DNA of 64,000 nucleotides from Lysinibacillus_B sp050613145. GTDB lineage: Bacteria > Bacillota > Bacilli > Bacillales_A > Planococcaceae. Position 1 is the first letter of the stretch; every line of letters starts with the position of its first letter. Shown here piece by piece: positions 51,801 through 62,121 of this stretch. The position numbers and the translations under genes were made by a program. The notes under the pieces were generated by a model, which worked only from the letters and a program-made list of their open reading frames with translations, made no database searches and had not been told where the DNA came from. Location: assembly GCF_050613145.1 (NCBI RefSeq), contig NZ_CP192507.1:992001-1056000 (forward strand). The letters are read 5' to 3'.

Positions 51801-52997
51801 ATGCAAAACAAAAATATTTTACTTTGCGTAACGGGCGGTATTGCTGTCTATAAAGCAGTGGCACTGACGAGTAAATTAACGCAAGCGGGTTTTCATGTAA
51901 AAGTAATGATGACAGCATCTGCACAAAAATTTGTGAACCCTTTAAGCTTTCAGGTGATGTCGAAAAATGATGTGTTTTTCGATACATTTGATGAAAAAGA
52001 TTCGAGTGTGATCGCGCATATTGATTTAGCAGATTGGGCTGATCTTATTTTAGTCGCACCGGCTACAGCGAATGTCATTGGTAAACTGGCGAATGGCATT
52101 GCAGATGATATGGTAACAACGACATTACTGGCAACGACGGCGCCGGTATGGCTAGCGCCCGCGATGAATGTGCATATGTATGATCATCCAGCAGTAAGAC
52201 GCAATATAGCACAGCTACATACAGATGGGTACCGTTTTGTCGAACCTTCCGAAGGCTATTTAGCATGTGGCTATGTAGGGAAGGGACGTCTAGAAGAGCC
52301 CGAAAAAATGACAGAGTTAGTCATGCAGCATTTTGCACCACAAAAACAGCCGCTTAAAGGGAAAAAAGTTGTTGTATCAGCTGGCCCAACACGTGAGCGC
52401 GTTGACCCAGTCCGCTTTTTAACGAACTTCTCAACAGGGAAGATGGGGTACTCCATGGCAGAAGCAGCACGTGATTTAGGCGCAGATGTTGTGCTTGTTT
52501 CTGGTCCAACGAATTTACCTAAGCCAACGGGTATGACAGTGATCGATGTGGAAAGTGCCCAAAATATGTTTGATGCGATTTGGGCACAATACGAATCAGC
52601 TGATATCGTGATTAAAACAGCAGCTGTAGCAGATTATCGCCCGAAAAATGTGCATGGTCAGAAAATGAAAAAGCAACCAGGCGATGCTGCTTTAGAGCTA
52701 GAACGTACAACAGATATTTTAGCAACGCTTGGAGCGAATAAAACACACCAGTTGTTAATTGGATTTGCTGCAGAAACGAATGATGTAGAAAGCTACGGGG
52801 CACAAAAATTACAAAAGAAAAATGCAGATTATATTGTCGCAAATGACGTTACAGAAGCTGGCTCTGGTTTTGGTACAGACACGAATAGTGTGATTTTAAT
52901 CGGACAGGACTACAAGCAAAAATTTGCGCATCTTCCTAAAAAAGAGTTAGCACGACAGTTGCTTGAAACAATTGCAGAAAGAGAAGATTTTAAATGA
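51801..52997 (+). CDS. coaBC: Bifunctional phosphopantothenoylcysteine decarboxylase/synthetase
   Basis: Makes 4'-phosphopantetheine in two steps of CoA synthesis. The N-terminal CoaC flavoprotein half (about 1-185) has LLCVTGGIAVYKAV, LVAPATANVIGKLANGIADD, PAMNVHMY and the active-site Cys in YLACGYVGKGR. The C-terminal CoaB half has KVVVSAGPTRERVDPVRFLTN and AAVADYRPKN. At 398 residues it is full length. AAGGGGG precedes ATG 51801; the stop overlaps the priA start (ATGA). Confidence 0.96.
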   Translation: MQNKNILLCVTGGIAVYKAVALTSKLTQAGFHVKVMMTASAQKFVNPLSFQVMSKNDVFFDTFDEKDSSVIAHIDLADWADLILVAPATANVIGKLANGIADDMVTTTLLATTAPVWLAPAMNVHMYDHPAVRRNIAQLHTDGYRFVEPSEGYLACGYVGKGRLEEPEKMTELVMQHFAPQKQPLKGKKVVVSAGPTRERVDPVRFLTNFSTGKMGYSMAEAARDLGADVVLVSGPTNLPKPTGMTVIDVESAQNMFDAIWAQYESADIVIKTAAVADYRPKNVHGQKMKKQPGDAALELERTTDILATLGANKTHQLLIGFAAETNDVESYGAQKLQKKNADYIVANDVTEAGSGFGTDTNSVILIGQDYKQKFAHLPKKELARQLLETIAEREDFK

Positions 52998-55411
52998 CAT
53001 TAGTCGTTGCACAAGTCATTGTGGATGTAGCCGCCTATCCAGTGGATCGTCCGTTTGATTATGTCGTTCCAGATGCGTGGCATTCATTAATCGAAGTGGG
53101 GAGCCGTGTGAAAGTCCCTTTTGGACCGCGTAACGTACTCGGTTTTGTTGTCGCGTTACAACACGAAACAGATGTGCCAATGGATAAAATGAAGCCTGTT
53201 GCACAAATATTAGATATTGAACCCGTGTTAACAGGAGAAATGCTGAAATTATCAAAATGGCTGAAGCAACAAACGATTTGCTATGAAATTGATGCATTGC
53301 AAGCGATGCTCCCATCTGCCTTGCGTGCGAAGTATGAAAAAATTGTACATGTGACAGGCGAAGTAGCCGCGCTGCCGGAAACCTTACAGTCCCATTTTAA
53401 TAAGAACGGTAAAGTGAACTTGAAAAAATTTGAAAAAGAAGGATTGCTTAGGGAAGTAAAGCAGGCGCTAAAAGACGGTCTGATTACGGTTGAAAATAGT
53501 GTGAAACAGCAAGGCGTAGTGAAAGAAATTCGCAAAGTACAGATTGCTTCGGATTTAGTGAAGTTAACAGAGGTAGAGGCTTCCATTGCTAATCGGGCAG
53601 CTAAGCAAAAGCAACTTGTCCAGTGGATGATGAAGTACCCCGGCCAAATGTTTTTACCAGATGATTTGTGTCGTGAAGCCGGTGTAACAATAGGTGTATT
53701 GCAATCTGTGATTGAAAAAGGAGCCGCTTCTTTTATGAAAGAGGAAGTATACCGCGACCCATTCACAAAAGAAGTAGCAAAAACCGATTTTTTAACACTA
53801 ACGGATGAACAAGCGACGGCTTTAAAGGCTATTACACAAGCAATGGATGCGAAACGTGCAGAAACATTTTTATTGCAAGGTGTCACAGGTAGTGGGAAAA
53901 CGGAAGTGTATTTACAAGCTATTCAACATACGCTGAGAGAAGGTAAGGAGTCCATTGTACTTGTACCTGAGATTTCATTAACACCACAAATGACAGAGCG
54001 CTTCCGTTCGCGTTTTGGGGAACTCGTAGCCGTTCTTCATAGCGGGCTTTCAGTCGGTGAAAAGTATGATGAGTGGCGGAAAATCCAGCAAGGAAAAGTA
54101 AAAGTTGTTGTCGGTGCTCGTTCTGCGATTTTTGCCCCGTTTGAAAATGTCGGACTTATCATTTTAGATGAAGAGCATGAATCCACGTATAAACAAGAGG
54201 ATGCCCCGCGTTATCATGCAAGGGATGTGGCTGTTTGGCGTGGTCAGTATCATGGATGTCCCGTTATTTTAGGCAGTGCAACGCCAAGTCTTGAATCCTT
54301 TGCTCGAGCGAAAAAAAATGTGTATACATTATTAACGCTGAAAAATCGCGCGATGAGGCAAGACTTACCGACAGTACATGTTGTTGATATGCGTGAAGAA
54401 TTAAAGTTAGGGAATCGCTCGATGTTTTCGATTAGCTTAGTAGAAGCGATTCGGGAACGTTTAATGAAAAAAGAGCAAACGGTGCTCTTTTTAAACCGTC
54501 GTGGTTACTCTTCCTTTGTCTTATGTCGTGATTGTGGGACGGTAGTAGAATGTCCAAATTGCGATATTTCGTTAACGTATCATCGTTCCAGTGAGAAGTT
54601 AAAATGTCATTATTGTGGGTATGAAGAGTATGTGCCACAGTCTTGCCCGCAATGTCAGAGTGAGCATATTCGTTTCTTCGGTACAGGGACGCAAAAGGTC
54701 GAGGAAGAGATATATAAGCTATTTCCGGAAGCACGTGTCCTTCGAATGGATGTCGATACAACAAGTAAAAAAGGTGCGCACGAGGAAATTTTAGATGCTT
54801 TTGGACGAGGGGAAGCCGATATTTTACTTGGTACGCAAATGATTGCAAAGGGACTTGATTTTCCGAATATTACACTTGTTGGTGTATTGAGTGCTGATAC
54901 GAGCTTGCATCTTCCAGATTATCGTTCCGCAGAGCGTACGTTTCAACTGTTAACACAAGTAAGTGGACGAGCGGGTAGACATGAAAAACCGGGAGAGGTT
55001 ATCGTGCAAACGTACACACCCGAACATTATACAATTGAATTGTCAAAAGAACAGTTATACGAACCGTTTTATGAGCGTGAAATGCATATGCGCCGTCAAG
55101 CAGGCTACCCGCCCTATTATTATTTAGCGCTTGTACAAGTATCGCATGAAGATGTTATGATGGCGGCTGAGTATGCAGCGAGAGCAGCTGAATATTTACG
55201 GTCAAACTTACCATTTAACGTGTCTATTATCGGGCCTACAACAGCAAGTATTAGCCGTCTCCAAAATAGATATCGCTATCAATGTTTGATAAAATACAAA
55301 ATAGAACCAAACCTCATTCCAGTACTATTACAGCTTATAAAACTGTATCGCTCGGAATGGATAAAAAAAGGAATCCTGCTCACCATTGATTTAGACCCAT
55401 CAATGATTTGA
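52994..55411 (+). CDS. priA: Primosomal helicase PriA
   Basis: Replication restart helicase, 805 residues. Order: 3'-BD domain, winged helix, helicase core with Walker A GVTGSGKTEVY (about 296-306) and DEEH (about 391-394), then the zinc-binding region with four Cys pairs (LCRDCGTVVECPNCD ... LKCHYCGYEEYVPQSCPQC), and the second helicase lobe (GTQMIAKGLDFPN, QVSGRAGR). ATG 52994 overlaps coaBC. Confidence 0.97.
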   Translation: MTLVVAQVIVDVAAYPVDRPFDYVVPDAWHSLIEVGSRVKVPFGPRNVLGFVVALQHETDVPMDKMKPVAQILDIEPVLTGEMLKLSKWLKQQTICYEIDALQAMLPSALRAKYEKIVHVTGEVAALPETLQSHFNKNGKVNLKKFEKEGLLREVKQALKDGLITVENSVKQQGVVKEIRKVQIASDLVKLTEVEASIANRAAKQKQLVQWMMKYPGQMFLPDDLCREAGVTIGVLQSVIEKGAASFMKEEVYRDPFTKEVAKTDFLTLTDEQATALKAITQAMDAKRAETFLLQGVTGSGKTEVYLQAIQHTLREGKESIVLVPEISLTPQMTERFRSRFGELVAVLHSGLSVGEKYDEWRKIQQGKVKVVVGARSAIFAPFENVGLIILDEEHESTYKQEDAPRYHARDVAVWRGQYHGCPVILGSATPSLESFARAKKNVYTLLTLKNRAMRQDLPTVHVVDMREELKLGNRSMFSISLVEAIRERLMKKEQTVLFLNRRGYSSFVLCRDCGTVVECPNCDISLTYHRSSEKLKCHYCGYEEYVPQSCPQCQSEHIRFFGTGTQKVEEEIYKLFPEARVLRMDVDTTSKKGAHEEILDAFGRGEADILLGTQMIAKGLDFPNITLVGVLSADTSLHLPDYRSAERTFQLLTQVSGRAGRHEKPGEVIVQTYTPEHYTIELSKEQLYEPFYEREMHMRRQAGYPPYYYLALVQVSHEDVMMAAEYAARAAEYLRSNLPFNVSIIGPTTASISRLQNRYRYQCLIKYKIEPNLIPVLLQLIKLYRSEWIKKGILLTIDLDPSMI

Positions 55412-55434
55412 GCTTGTGAAAGAGGTAAAAATGT

Positions 55435-55926
55435 ATGGCAATTAGAGAAGTAGTAAAAGCACCTGCAAAGGTTTTATCTTCAAAAACGAGAGAAGTAGAA
55501 GTAATCGATGAGAACATCATTGCGCTTTTAGATGATTTATATGACACGATGGTAGAGCATGACGGCGTTGGAATTGCCGCACCACAAGTAAATGTCGATT
55601 TACGTGTAGCCATTGTTGAACTTGGGGAAGATATTTTAGAAATGATTAACCCAGTTGTGATTGAAACACGTGGGGAAGTGGAAGATATTGAAGGTTGCTT
55701 AAGCTTTCCGGATCTTTTCGGTTTAGTAAAGCGCCCAACATACGTAAAAATTGAAGCGGCAGACCGTGAAGGACAGATTTATGAGCTAGAAGCAGAAGAT
55801 TTCGAAGCCCGTTGTATTTTACATGAAATCGATCATTTAGATGGTGTACTATTCGACTCCAAAATAACGCGTGTGTTAACGCAAGAAGAGCTGGATGAAT
55901 TGTACGCGGATGTTGAGGAGGAATAA
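55435..55926 (+). CDS. def: Peptide deformylase
   Basis: Removes the formyl group from nascent N-terminal Met. The 163-residue protein has motif 1 GVGIAAPQ (44-51), motif 2 EGCLS with metal ligand Cys88, and motif 3 HEIDH with His130 and His134. EGCLS marks a type 1-like enzyme. AGAGG lies 9 bases before ATG 55435; the nearer ATG 55431 is out of frame. fmt follows after 1 base. Confidence 0.97.
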   Translation: MAIREVVKAPAKVLSSKTREVEVIDENIIALLDDLYDTMVEHDGVGIAAPQVNVDLRVAIVELGEDILEMINPVVIETRGEVEDIEGCLSFPDLFGLVKRPTYVKIEAADREGQIYELEAEDFEARCILHEIDHLDGVLFDSKITRVLTQEELDELYADVEEE

Positions 55927-55927
55927 T

Positions 55928-56869
55928 ATGACAAAGGTCGTATTTATGGGAACGCCCGCTTTCTCAGCACCAATTTTACGTATGTTGCATGAAGAGGGTT
56001 ATCATATTTTAGCGGTTGTCACGCAACCAGATCGTCCAGTAGGGCGCAAAAAAATACTTACACCACCACCAGTAAAGGAAGAAGCGGTACGCCTCGGTTT
56101 ACCAGTAATTCAGCCCGAGAAATTACGCGGTTCAGAAGAACTACAGCAAATTATTGGGTTAGGTGCAGATCTTATTATTACAGCAGCATTTGGTCAAATT
56201 TTACCGAAAGAGCTACTAGATGCTCCGCGTTTAGGCTGTATTAATGTGCATGCATCTTTATTGCCGCAATACCGTGGAGGTGCCCCGATTCACCAAGCAA
56301 TCATCGATGGACAAAAGGCAACAGGTGTCACAATTATGTATATGGCAGAAAAGCTCGATGCAGGTGATATCATTTCTCAACGCGAAATCATGATTGAAGA
56401 TATAGACCATACAGGAAGCATGTTCGAAAAATTAAGCGAAGTAGGTCGAGAGCTGTTAAAAGAGACATTGCCTTCGATTATTGATGGAACGAATGCCCGC
56501 ATTGTACAAGACGAATCACTCGTAACATATGCAAGTAATATTAGCCGTGAGCAAGAGCGCATTGACTGGACGAAAGGTGCGCGTACAATTTACAACCAAG
56601 TGCGTGGTCTGCACCCATGGCCAGTTGCTTATACGACATTTGAAGCGGCAAACGTAAAAATTTGGTGGGCACAAGTGGGCGCTACAGCGCATGACCGTGA
56701 GCCGGGGGAAGTTGTAGCGATTCATAAAGATCGTTTTGAGGTCGCAACAGGTGCAGGCGGTACGTTAGCGGTACTAGACTTACAACCAGCCGGAAAAAAA
56801 CGTATGACAGCAGAAGAATATTTACGTGGAACTGGTTCAAAACTACAGATAGGGGACCGTTTTGAATGA
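55928..56869 (+). CDS. fmt: Methionyl-tRNA formyltransferase
   Basis: Formylates initiator Met-tRNA, the counterpart of def. From ATG 55928 (313 residues) the N-terminal domain opens VVFMGTPAFSAPIL and has NVHASLLPQYRGGAPIHQAI (catalytic Asn and His) and LDAGDI (Asp); a C-terminal OB-like domain starts at about 205. GAGGAGG lies 8 bases before this ATG. The stop overlaps the rsmB start. Confidence 0.96.
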   Translation: MTKVVFMGTPAFSAPILRMLHEEGYHILAVVTQPDRPVGRKKILTPPPVKEEAVRLGLPVIQPEKLRGSEELQQIIGLGADLIITAAFGQILPKELLDAPRLGCINVHASLLPQYRGGAPIHQAIIDGQKATGVTIMYMAEKLDAGDIISQREIMIEDIDHTGSMFEKLSEVGRELLKETLPSIIDGTNARIVQDESLVTYASNISREQERIDWTKGARTIYNQVRGLHPWPVAYTTFEAANVKIWWAQVGATAHDREPGEVVAIHKDRFEVATGAGGTLAVLDLQPAGKKRMTAEEYLRGTGSKLQIGDRFE

Positions 56870-58227
56870 GTAAAAAGAAGCAACAAATTTGGGATGGAAA
56901 TGTGCGTGATGCGGCATTAACTATTTTGCTAGCCGTTGATAAAAACCAAGCGTATAGTAATCTTTTGCTGCATCAAACAATTGAAAAATACAAGATTGAT
57001 GCAAAAGACCGTAGTTTATTAACAGAAATTACGTACGGTACATTACAGCATAAATTCACGCTGGATTATTATTTAGAACCTTTTATTCGTGGGAAAGTCG
57101 ATTTATGGGTACGTTGGTTACTGCGTATGTCGCTGTATCAAATGGAATATTTATCGCGTATCCCGCCACATGCTGCCGTTAATGAGGCAGTAGAAATTGC
57201 GAAACGTCGTGGACATAAAGGCATTGCATCCATGGTGAATGGTATTCTCCGTACGATTCTTCGTGAGGGTTTACGAGCCACTGCGGATATTACAGACCCA
57301 GTAGAGCGTCTTTCGATTGAAACGAGTCATCCGAAGTGGTTAGTGGAACGTTGGGTGGAAAGCTACGGTTATGAGAATACGGCAAATATGCTACGTGAAA
57401 ATAATATTCCACCGGTACAAACCGTACGTGTGAATACAACACGTGCAACTGTCGAACAAGTATTAGCGTCTCTTGAAGCAGAAGGAATAAAGGCACATCA
57501 AAGTGATGTCATGCCGGAATGTATCCATTTAACAAATGGTACAGTTGCTCGTACAACTGCGTTTAAAGAGGGCTTGATGACGATTCAAGATGAAAGCTCC
57601 ATGCTACCAGCTAATGTATTAAATCCTCAGCCTGGCATGAAAGTGCTCGATATGTGTGCTGCACCAGGTGGGAAGACGACACATCTGGCGGAGAAAATGC
57701 AAAACGAAGGCTCGATTTTGGCGATGGACTTGCATCCGCATAAGCTGGATTTAATCGATGAAAATACAGCGCGACTAGGGCTTGAGATTGTACAAACTGC
57801 GCCAATTGATGGGCGTAAGGCAGCAAGCTTCTTAGCAAAAGAGAGCTTTGATGCCGTATTAATCGATGCCCCGTGCTCAGGACTTGGTGTCATGCGTCGC
57901 AAGCCAGATATTAAATATACGAAGCGTGAGGAAGACCTAGAAAGTCTTCAAACAATTCAGCTGGCGATTTTAGACAATGCGGTACAAGTATTAAAGCCAG
58001 GTGGACGTTTAGTATATAGTACATGTACAGTTGATAAACAAGAAAACGAAGGCACGGTAGAAGCGTTTTTAACCGCGCATCCAGAGATGGAAAGTGAAGC
58101 CTTAACCAATTTACCGGAAAAACTATTAGCGAAACAAAACAGCGGTATGCTACAAGTATTTCCGCAAGATTTTGGCAGTGATGGCTTTTTTGTTGCTGCT
58201 TTTCGTAAAAAAGGAGAAACAAATTAA
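56866..58227 (+). CDS. rsmB: 16S rRNA (cytosine967-C5)-methyltransferase
   Basis: SAM-dependent rRNA methyltransferase (Sun/Fmu), 453 residues: an N-terminal NusB-like RNA-binding domain (about 8-140) and a catalytic domain with LDMCAAPGGKTTHLAEKM, the PCSGLG motif (DAPCSGLGVMRRKPD) and the second catalytic Cys in YSTCTVDKQENE. It begins by ATGA overlap with fmt. Confidence 0.95.
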   Translation: MSKKKQQIWDGNVRDAALTILLAVDKNQAYSNLLLHQTIEKYKIDAKDRSLLTEITYGTLQHKFTLDYYLEPFIRGKVDLWVRWLLRMSLYQMEYLSRIPPHAAVNEAVEIAKRRGHKGIASMVNGILRTILREGLRATADITDPVERLSIETSHPKWLVERWVESYGYENTANMLRENNIPPVQTVRVNTTRATVEQVLASLEAEGIKAHQSDVMPECIHLTNGTVARTTAFKEGLMTIQDESSMLPANVLNPQPGMKVLDMCAAPGGKTTHLAEKMQNEGSILAMDLHPHKLDLIDENTARLGLEIVQTAPIDGRKAASFLAKESFDAVLIDAPCSGLGVMRRKPDIKYTKREEDLESLQTIQLAILDNAVQVLKPGGRLVYSTCTVDKQENEGTVEAFLTAHPEMESEALTNLPEKLLAKQNSGMLQVFPQDFGSDGFFVAAFRKKGETN

Positions 58228-58230
58228 CTA

Positions 58231-59370
58231 ATGGATCAACATAAATTTGATGAACGTATTCAAGATTTAGTGGAAGAGGCGGAAGACAAACCAGTTCGTC
58301 GTGAGAAAAAAGAGAAGCCTCAGTTAAAAGAATCGATTTATTCTCTTCGTCCAGAAGAGTTACAAGAATGGTTAAAGGAACATGGAGAAAAACCATTCCG
58401 TGCGGGGCAGATTTTTGATTGGCTATACAATAAGCGCGTGAAAACGTTTGAAGAAATGTCAAACCTATCAAAAGGGCTACGTGAAAAATTAGAGGAAAAC
58501 TTTACCTTAACAACACTTTCAACCATTATTAAACAAGAGTCAACAGATGGCACGATTAAATTTTTATTCCAATTACAGGACGGCTATTCAATTGAAACGG
58601 TTTTAATGCGTCATGAGTATGGGAACTCCATTTGTGTGACAACGCAGGTAGGGTGTCGTATTGGTTGTACGTTCTGTGCATCGACATTAGGTGGTTTAAA
58701 GCGTCATTTAATGGCAGGGGAAATCGTAGAGCAGGTTGTCAAAGTACAGCAACAGCTGGACGAAACAAATGAACGCGTAAGCTCTATCGTGATTATGGGA
58801 ATTGGTGAACCGTTTGATAACTATGATGCGATGATGAACTTCTTGAAGATTGTTAATAATGATAAAGGATTAAATATCGGTGCACGTCATATTACCGTTT
58901 CGACATCAGGGATCGTACCGAAAATTTATCAGTTTGCGGACGAGCAATTACAAATTAACTTCGCTGTCTCCTTGCATGCACCAAATCAAGAAGCGCGTCA
59001 AAAGTTGATGCCGATTGCACGTGCGTATAAAATTGATGAATTGCTTGAAGCTGTTCGTTATTATACGAAGAAAACAGGACGCCGTGTTACATTTGAATAT
59101 GGTCTAATGTCGGGGGAAAATGATTCTGTGGAAGTGGCAGAAGAGTTAGCAGCATTAATCAAAAATATTAAATGTCACGTCAACTTAATTCCGATTAACT
59201 ACGTACCAGAGCGTGATTATGTACGTACATCGCGTAGTAAAATTTTTGAATTTGAAAAAACGTTAAAGAAGAACGGGATTAACGTAACGATTCGCCGTGA
59301 ACAAGGTGCGGATATTGCTGCTGCATGTGGTCAATTACGTGCACAAGAACGATCAGAAGAAACAAAGTAG
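58231..59370 (+). CDS. rlmN: 23S rRNA (adenine2503-C2)-methyltransferase RlmN
   Basis: Radical SAM methyltransferase acting on A2503 of 23S rRNA (and on tRNAs in some bacteria). The 379-residue protein has the cluster motif CRIGCTFC (Cys142, Cys146, Cys149), the SAM segment GIGEPFDNYDAMM, and the conserved C-terminal Cys in GADIAAACGQL that takes part in catalysis. GGAG is 14 bases from ATG 58231, a rather long spacing; no closer in-frame ATG fits better. Confidence 0.95.
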   Translation: MDQHKFDERIQDLVEEAEDKPVRREKKEKPQLKESIYSLRPEELQEWLKEHGEKPFRAGQIFDWLYNKRVKTFEEMSNLSKGLREKLEENFTLTTLSTIIKQESTDGTIKFLFQLQDGYSIETVLMRHEYGNSICVTTQVGCRIGCTFCASTLGGLKRHLMAGEIVEQVVKVQQQLDETNERVSSIVIMGIGEPFDNYDAMMNFLKIVNNDKGLNIGARHITVSTSGIVPKIYQFADEQLQINFAVSLHAPNQEARQKLMPIARAYKIDELLEAVRYYTKKTGRRVTFEYGLMSGENDSVEVAEELAALIKNIKCHVNLIPINYVPERDYVRTSRSKIFEFEKTLKKNGINVTIRREQGADIAAACGQLRAQERSEETK

Positions 59371-59379
59371 GTGGTCATT

Positions 59380-60126
59380 GTGAACTTTACAGTCGAAAGT
59401 GATGTTGGATTAAAACGTACAGTGAATGAAGATCGGGTCGCATTTGTTGAACGGCCTGATCAATTGAAGCTGGCGATTTTAGCGGATGGTATGGGTGGAC
59501 ATAATGCAGGCGACGTAGCAAGTGAAATGGCAATTGAGCAAATGCAAGCACTATTTTTGCAAGCAACAGCCGAGCAACTTTCTTCTGAAGAAAGCTGTAA
59601 GGAATGGCTTCACGATGCTGTATCTGAGATTAATCATCAAATTTATCAATATTCATTATCACATGAAGGCTGTCAAGGCATGGGGACTACGCTCATTGCT
59701 GTACTCATTGACGAAAAGCATTGCACCATTAGTCATGTAGGGGATAGCCGGGTGTATCATTTTACAGATGACACTGCCGCACTTGTTACACGCGATCATT
59801 CGTATGTCAATATTTTGGTAGAGAGCGGTGAAATTAGCGAAGAGGAAGCGCAAAATCACCCTCAAAAGAATTTTATTTTAAAAGCACTTGGTACAGAAAG
59901 TTCCATTCAACCTGACTTCTATGATGTAATACTAGAGGAAAGTTCCTATTTACTAATTTGTTCAGATGGATTAAGTAATAAGCTATCGATTGATGAAATG
60001 ATTGCCATTATTACGCTTCCGATGCCGCTGCAGGAAAAAGGAAAAAAATTAATTCAACTAGCAAATGATTGTGGTGGCGAAGATAATATTTCCCTTGTAC
60101 TGATGACTAGAAATGAGGAGGTGTAG
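59380..60126 (+). CDS. prpC: PP2C-type protein phosphatase PrpC
   Basis: Metal-dependent Ser/Thr phosphatase that dephosphorylates PrkC and its substrates. Motifs include DVGLKRTVNEDRV, LADGMGGHNAGDVAS (metal ligands), GTTLIAVLI, HVGDSRVY, LVTRDHS and the final GGEDNIS. I place the start at GTG 59380 (248 residues), 5 bases after AGGTGG; GTG 59371 is possible and would add three residues. It is followed 2 bases later by the cognate kinase gene. Confidence 0.94.
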   Translation: MNFTVESDVGLKRTVNEDRVAFVERPDQLKLAILADGMGGHNAGDVASEMAIEQMQALFLQATAEQLSSEESCKEWLHDAVSEINHQIYQYSLSHEGCQGMGTTLIAVLIDEKHCTISHVGDSRVYHFTDDTAALVTRDHSYVNILVESGEISEEEAQNHPQKNFILKALGTESSIQPDFYDVILEESSYLLICSDGLSNKLSIDEMIAIITLPMPLQEKGKKLIQLANDCGGEDNISLVLMTRNEEV

Positions 60127-60128
60127 GC

Positions 60129-62102
60129 ATGTTGATTGGAAAACGAGTAAGTGAGCGCTACGAAATCTTATCGCTCATCGGTGGTGGTGGAATGAGCAAT
60201 GTGTATCTTGCTCACGATATCATTTTAGGCCGTGATGTAGCGATTAAAATTTTACGTTATGATTTTACAAATGAAGAAGAATTGCATCGTCGTTTTCAGC
60301 GTGAAGCGTTGTCTGCTACAAGCCTAACACATCCAAACATTGTCAGTGTATACGACGTTGGGGAAGACGGAGATATGCACTATATTGTGATGGAGCATAT
60401 TAAAGGCAAAACTTTAAAGCAATACATACAGGAGTTTTCACCCGTATCGGCTGCTAAAAGCGTGCAAATTATGAAGCAGCTGACATCCGCGATTGGACAT
60501 GCCCATGAAAATGGGATTATTCACCGTGATATTAAGCCTCAAAATATTTTAGTTGATATGGAAGGGAATGTGAAAATAACGGATTTTGGTATAGCGACGA
60601 CATTAAATGCAACAAGCTATACACAAACAAATTCTGTTATGGGCACGGTTCATTATTTATCACCTGAGCAAGCGCGTGGTGGCATTGCGACAAAAAAATC
60701 AGATATTTATTCCTTAGGTATCGTGTTATATGAACTACTAACAGGAGAGTTGCCATTTTCAGGGGAATCTGCTGTATCGATTGCATTAAAGCATTTACAA
60801 TCAGAGACACCATCTATTCGAGCAATTGATGCATCGATTCCACAAACGCTGGAAAATGTTGTGTTAAAGGCAACGGCAAAAGATCCAAATCACCGTTATG
60901 CCAGTGTCGATGAAATAGAAGAAGATTTACAAACGTGTTTATCGGTAGCACGTCAACACGAGCCGAAATTTATACCGCCATTAGATGATGACGCAACGAA
61001 AGCGATTCCGATTATTAAAGAAAAAGTTTCGACGAATGATATATTACAGACAAAAAAAGTAGAACCCGTAAGACCTCAAAGTCAATTATCAACAGAGGTG
61101 CAAAAGGAGTCACTGGCTAAACCTAAGAAGAAAAAATGGCCGCTTATTGTTGGCGCACTCGTAACGCTGGCGCTATTATTTCTTGTATTCATGTTTACAG
61201 TAACACCGAACAAAAAGGAAATTCCGGATGTTTCTACTTTAACGGTCGAGGAAGCGACGACTATGTTAGAGGATGCTGGCTTTGTACTAGGTGAGCCAAT
61301 TGAAAATCACAATGATGAAGTGGAAAAAGATCATGTGATTGGAACAAATCCAAAAGCTGGTTTGTTACGTGCAAAGGGATCGGAAATCCAGTTAGTTGTT
61401 AGTCTTGGGAATGAAACAATTACGCTAGATAATTATGTAGGTGTTCAACTTACACAAGTGTTGCCGATTATCGAAAAAGGTGGATTTAAAGATGTTGACA
61501 TTGTAGAAGTTTTCGATAGCAAGCAGCCTCCAGGGGAAATCATTAGTCAAGAACCTACAGCGAATACCGAAGTTATAGCAAAAGATACGGTATTAAAGTT
61601 ACAAGTTAGTAAAGGTAAAAATACGGTTATTGTATCCGATTTAAGGCACTTTACTGAAGCAGCCGCAAGAGAATACGCTAGTACTGCAGGTTTTAAAATT
61701 CAATTTGGTACACCTGAGCATTCAGAAACTGTTGCCGCTGGTAGTGTAATTTCACAAACACCGAAAGCTAATACTCCGCTAGAGGTAGGAGCAGTCATAA
61801 AAGTTGTTCTTTCCAAAGGTCCAGTAGAAAAAAAAGTGAAGTGGTATTACAAAACGGTTGATATTCCATATGAAGGTGGAGTAGATGAAAACGGGGAGCC
61901 GATCCCACAAACGATACAAGTTTATATTCAAGATAAATTGCATACAATGGCTGACCCGATAGAGGAATTTACGATTACTGAAGATACAACATATCAGATT
62001 CAACTTGAAATTGTAGAAGGTGAAAAAGCAGCATACCGCATTGCGCGTGATTCAGCTGATTTTGCAAAAGAAACGATTTCATATGATGAGATAATACAAT
62101 GA
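60129..62102 (+). CDS. prkC: PASTA-domain Ser/Thr protein kinase PrkC
   Basis: Membrane kinase sensing muropeptides or lipid II; in B. subtilis it controls spore germination and cell-wall responses. The cytoplasmic kinase domain (1-270) has the glycine loop IGGGGMSNVY, Lys40, HRDIKPQN (132-139) and DFG (152-154), followed by a linker, one membrane helix (about 338-358) and three PASTA repeats (about 362-565). A C-terminal extracellular domain follows, as in other PrkC proteins. GAGGAGGTG precedes ATG 60129. Confidence 0.96.
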   Translation: MLIGKRVSERYEILSLIGGGGMSNVYLAHDIILGRDVAIKILRYDFTNEEELHRRFQREALSATSLTHPNIVSVYDVGEDGDMHYIVMEHIKGKTLKQYIQEFSPVSAAKSVQIMKQLTSAIGHAHENGIIHRDIKPQNILVDMEGNVKITDFGIATTLNATSYTQTNSVMGTVHYLSPEQARGGIATKKSDIYSLGIVLYELLTGELPFSGESAVSIALKHLQSETPSIRAIDASIPQTLENVVLKATAKDPNHRYASVDEIEEDLQTCLSVARQHEPKFIPPLDDDATKAIPIIKEKVSTNDILQTKKVEPVRPQSQLSTEVQKESLAKPKKKKWPLIVGALVTLALLFLVFMFTVTPNKKEIPDVSTLTVEEATTMLEDAGFVLGEPIENHNDEVEKDHVIGTNPKAGLLRAKGSEIQLVVSLGNETITLDNYVGVQLTQVLPIIEKGGFKDVDIVEVFDSKQPPGEIISQEPTANTEVIAKDTVLKLQVSKGKNTVIVSDLRHFTEAAAREYASTAGFKIQFGTPEHSETVAAGSVISQTPKANTPLEVGAVIKVVLSKGPVEKKVKWYYKTVDIPYEGGVDENGEPIPQTIQVYIQDKLHTMADPIEEFTITEDTTYQIQLEIVEGEKAAYRIARDSADFAKETISYDEIIQ

Positions 62103-62121
62103 TTTCTAAGGGAGGGTTTTC

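Noticed and set aside
53281..53886. Minus-strand open frame of 201 codons inside priA
   Set aside because: Antisense shadow of priA with Ser/Cys/Phe-rich composition and no ribosome binding site.
55431..55445. Minicistron ATG TAT GGC AAT TAG overlapping the def start
   Set aside because: The AGAGG spacing fits the def ATG better, and a four-codon frame is expected by chance; no evidence for regulation.
57911..58471. Minus-strand open frame of 186 codons across rsmB and rlmN
   Set aside because: It spans two real genes on the opposite strand and shows no protein family features.
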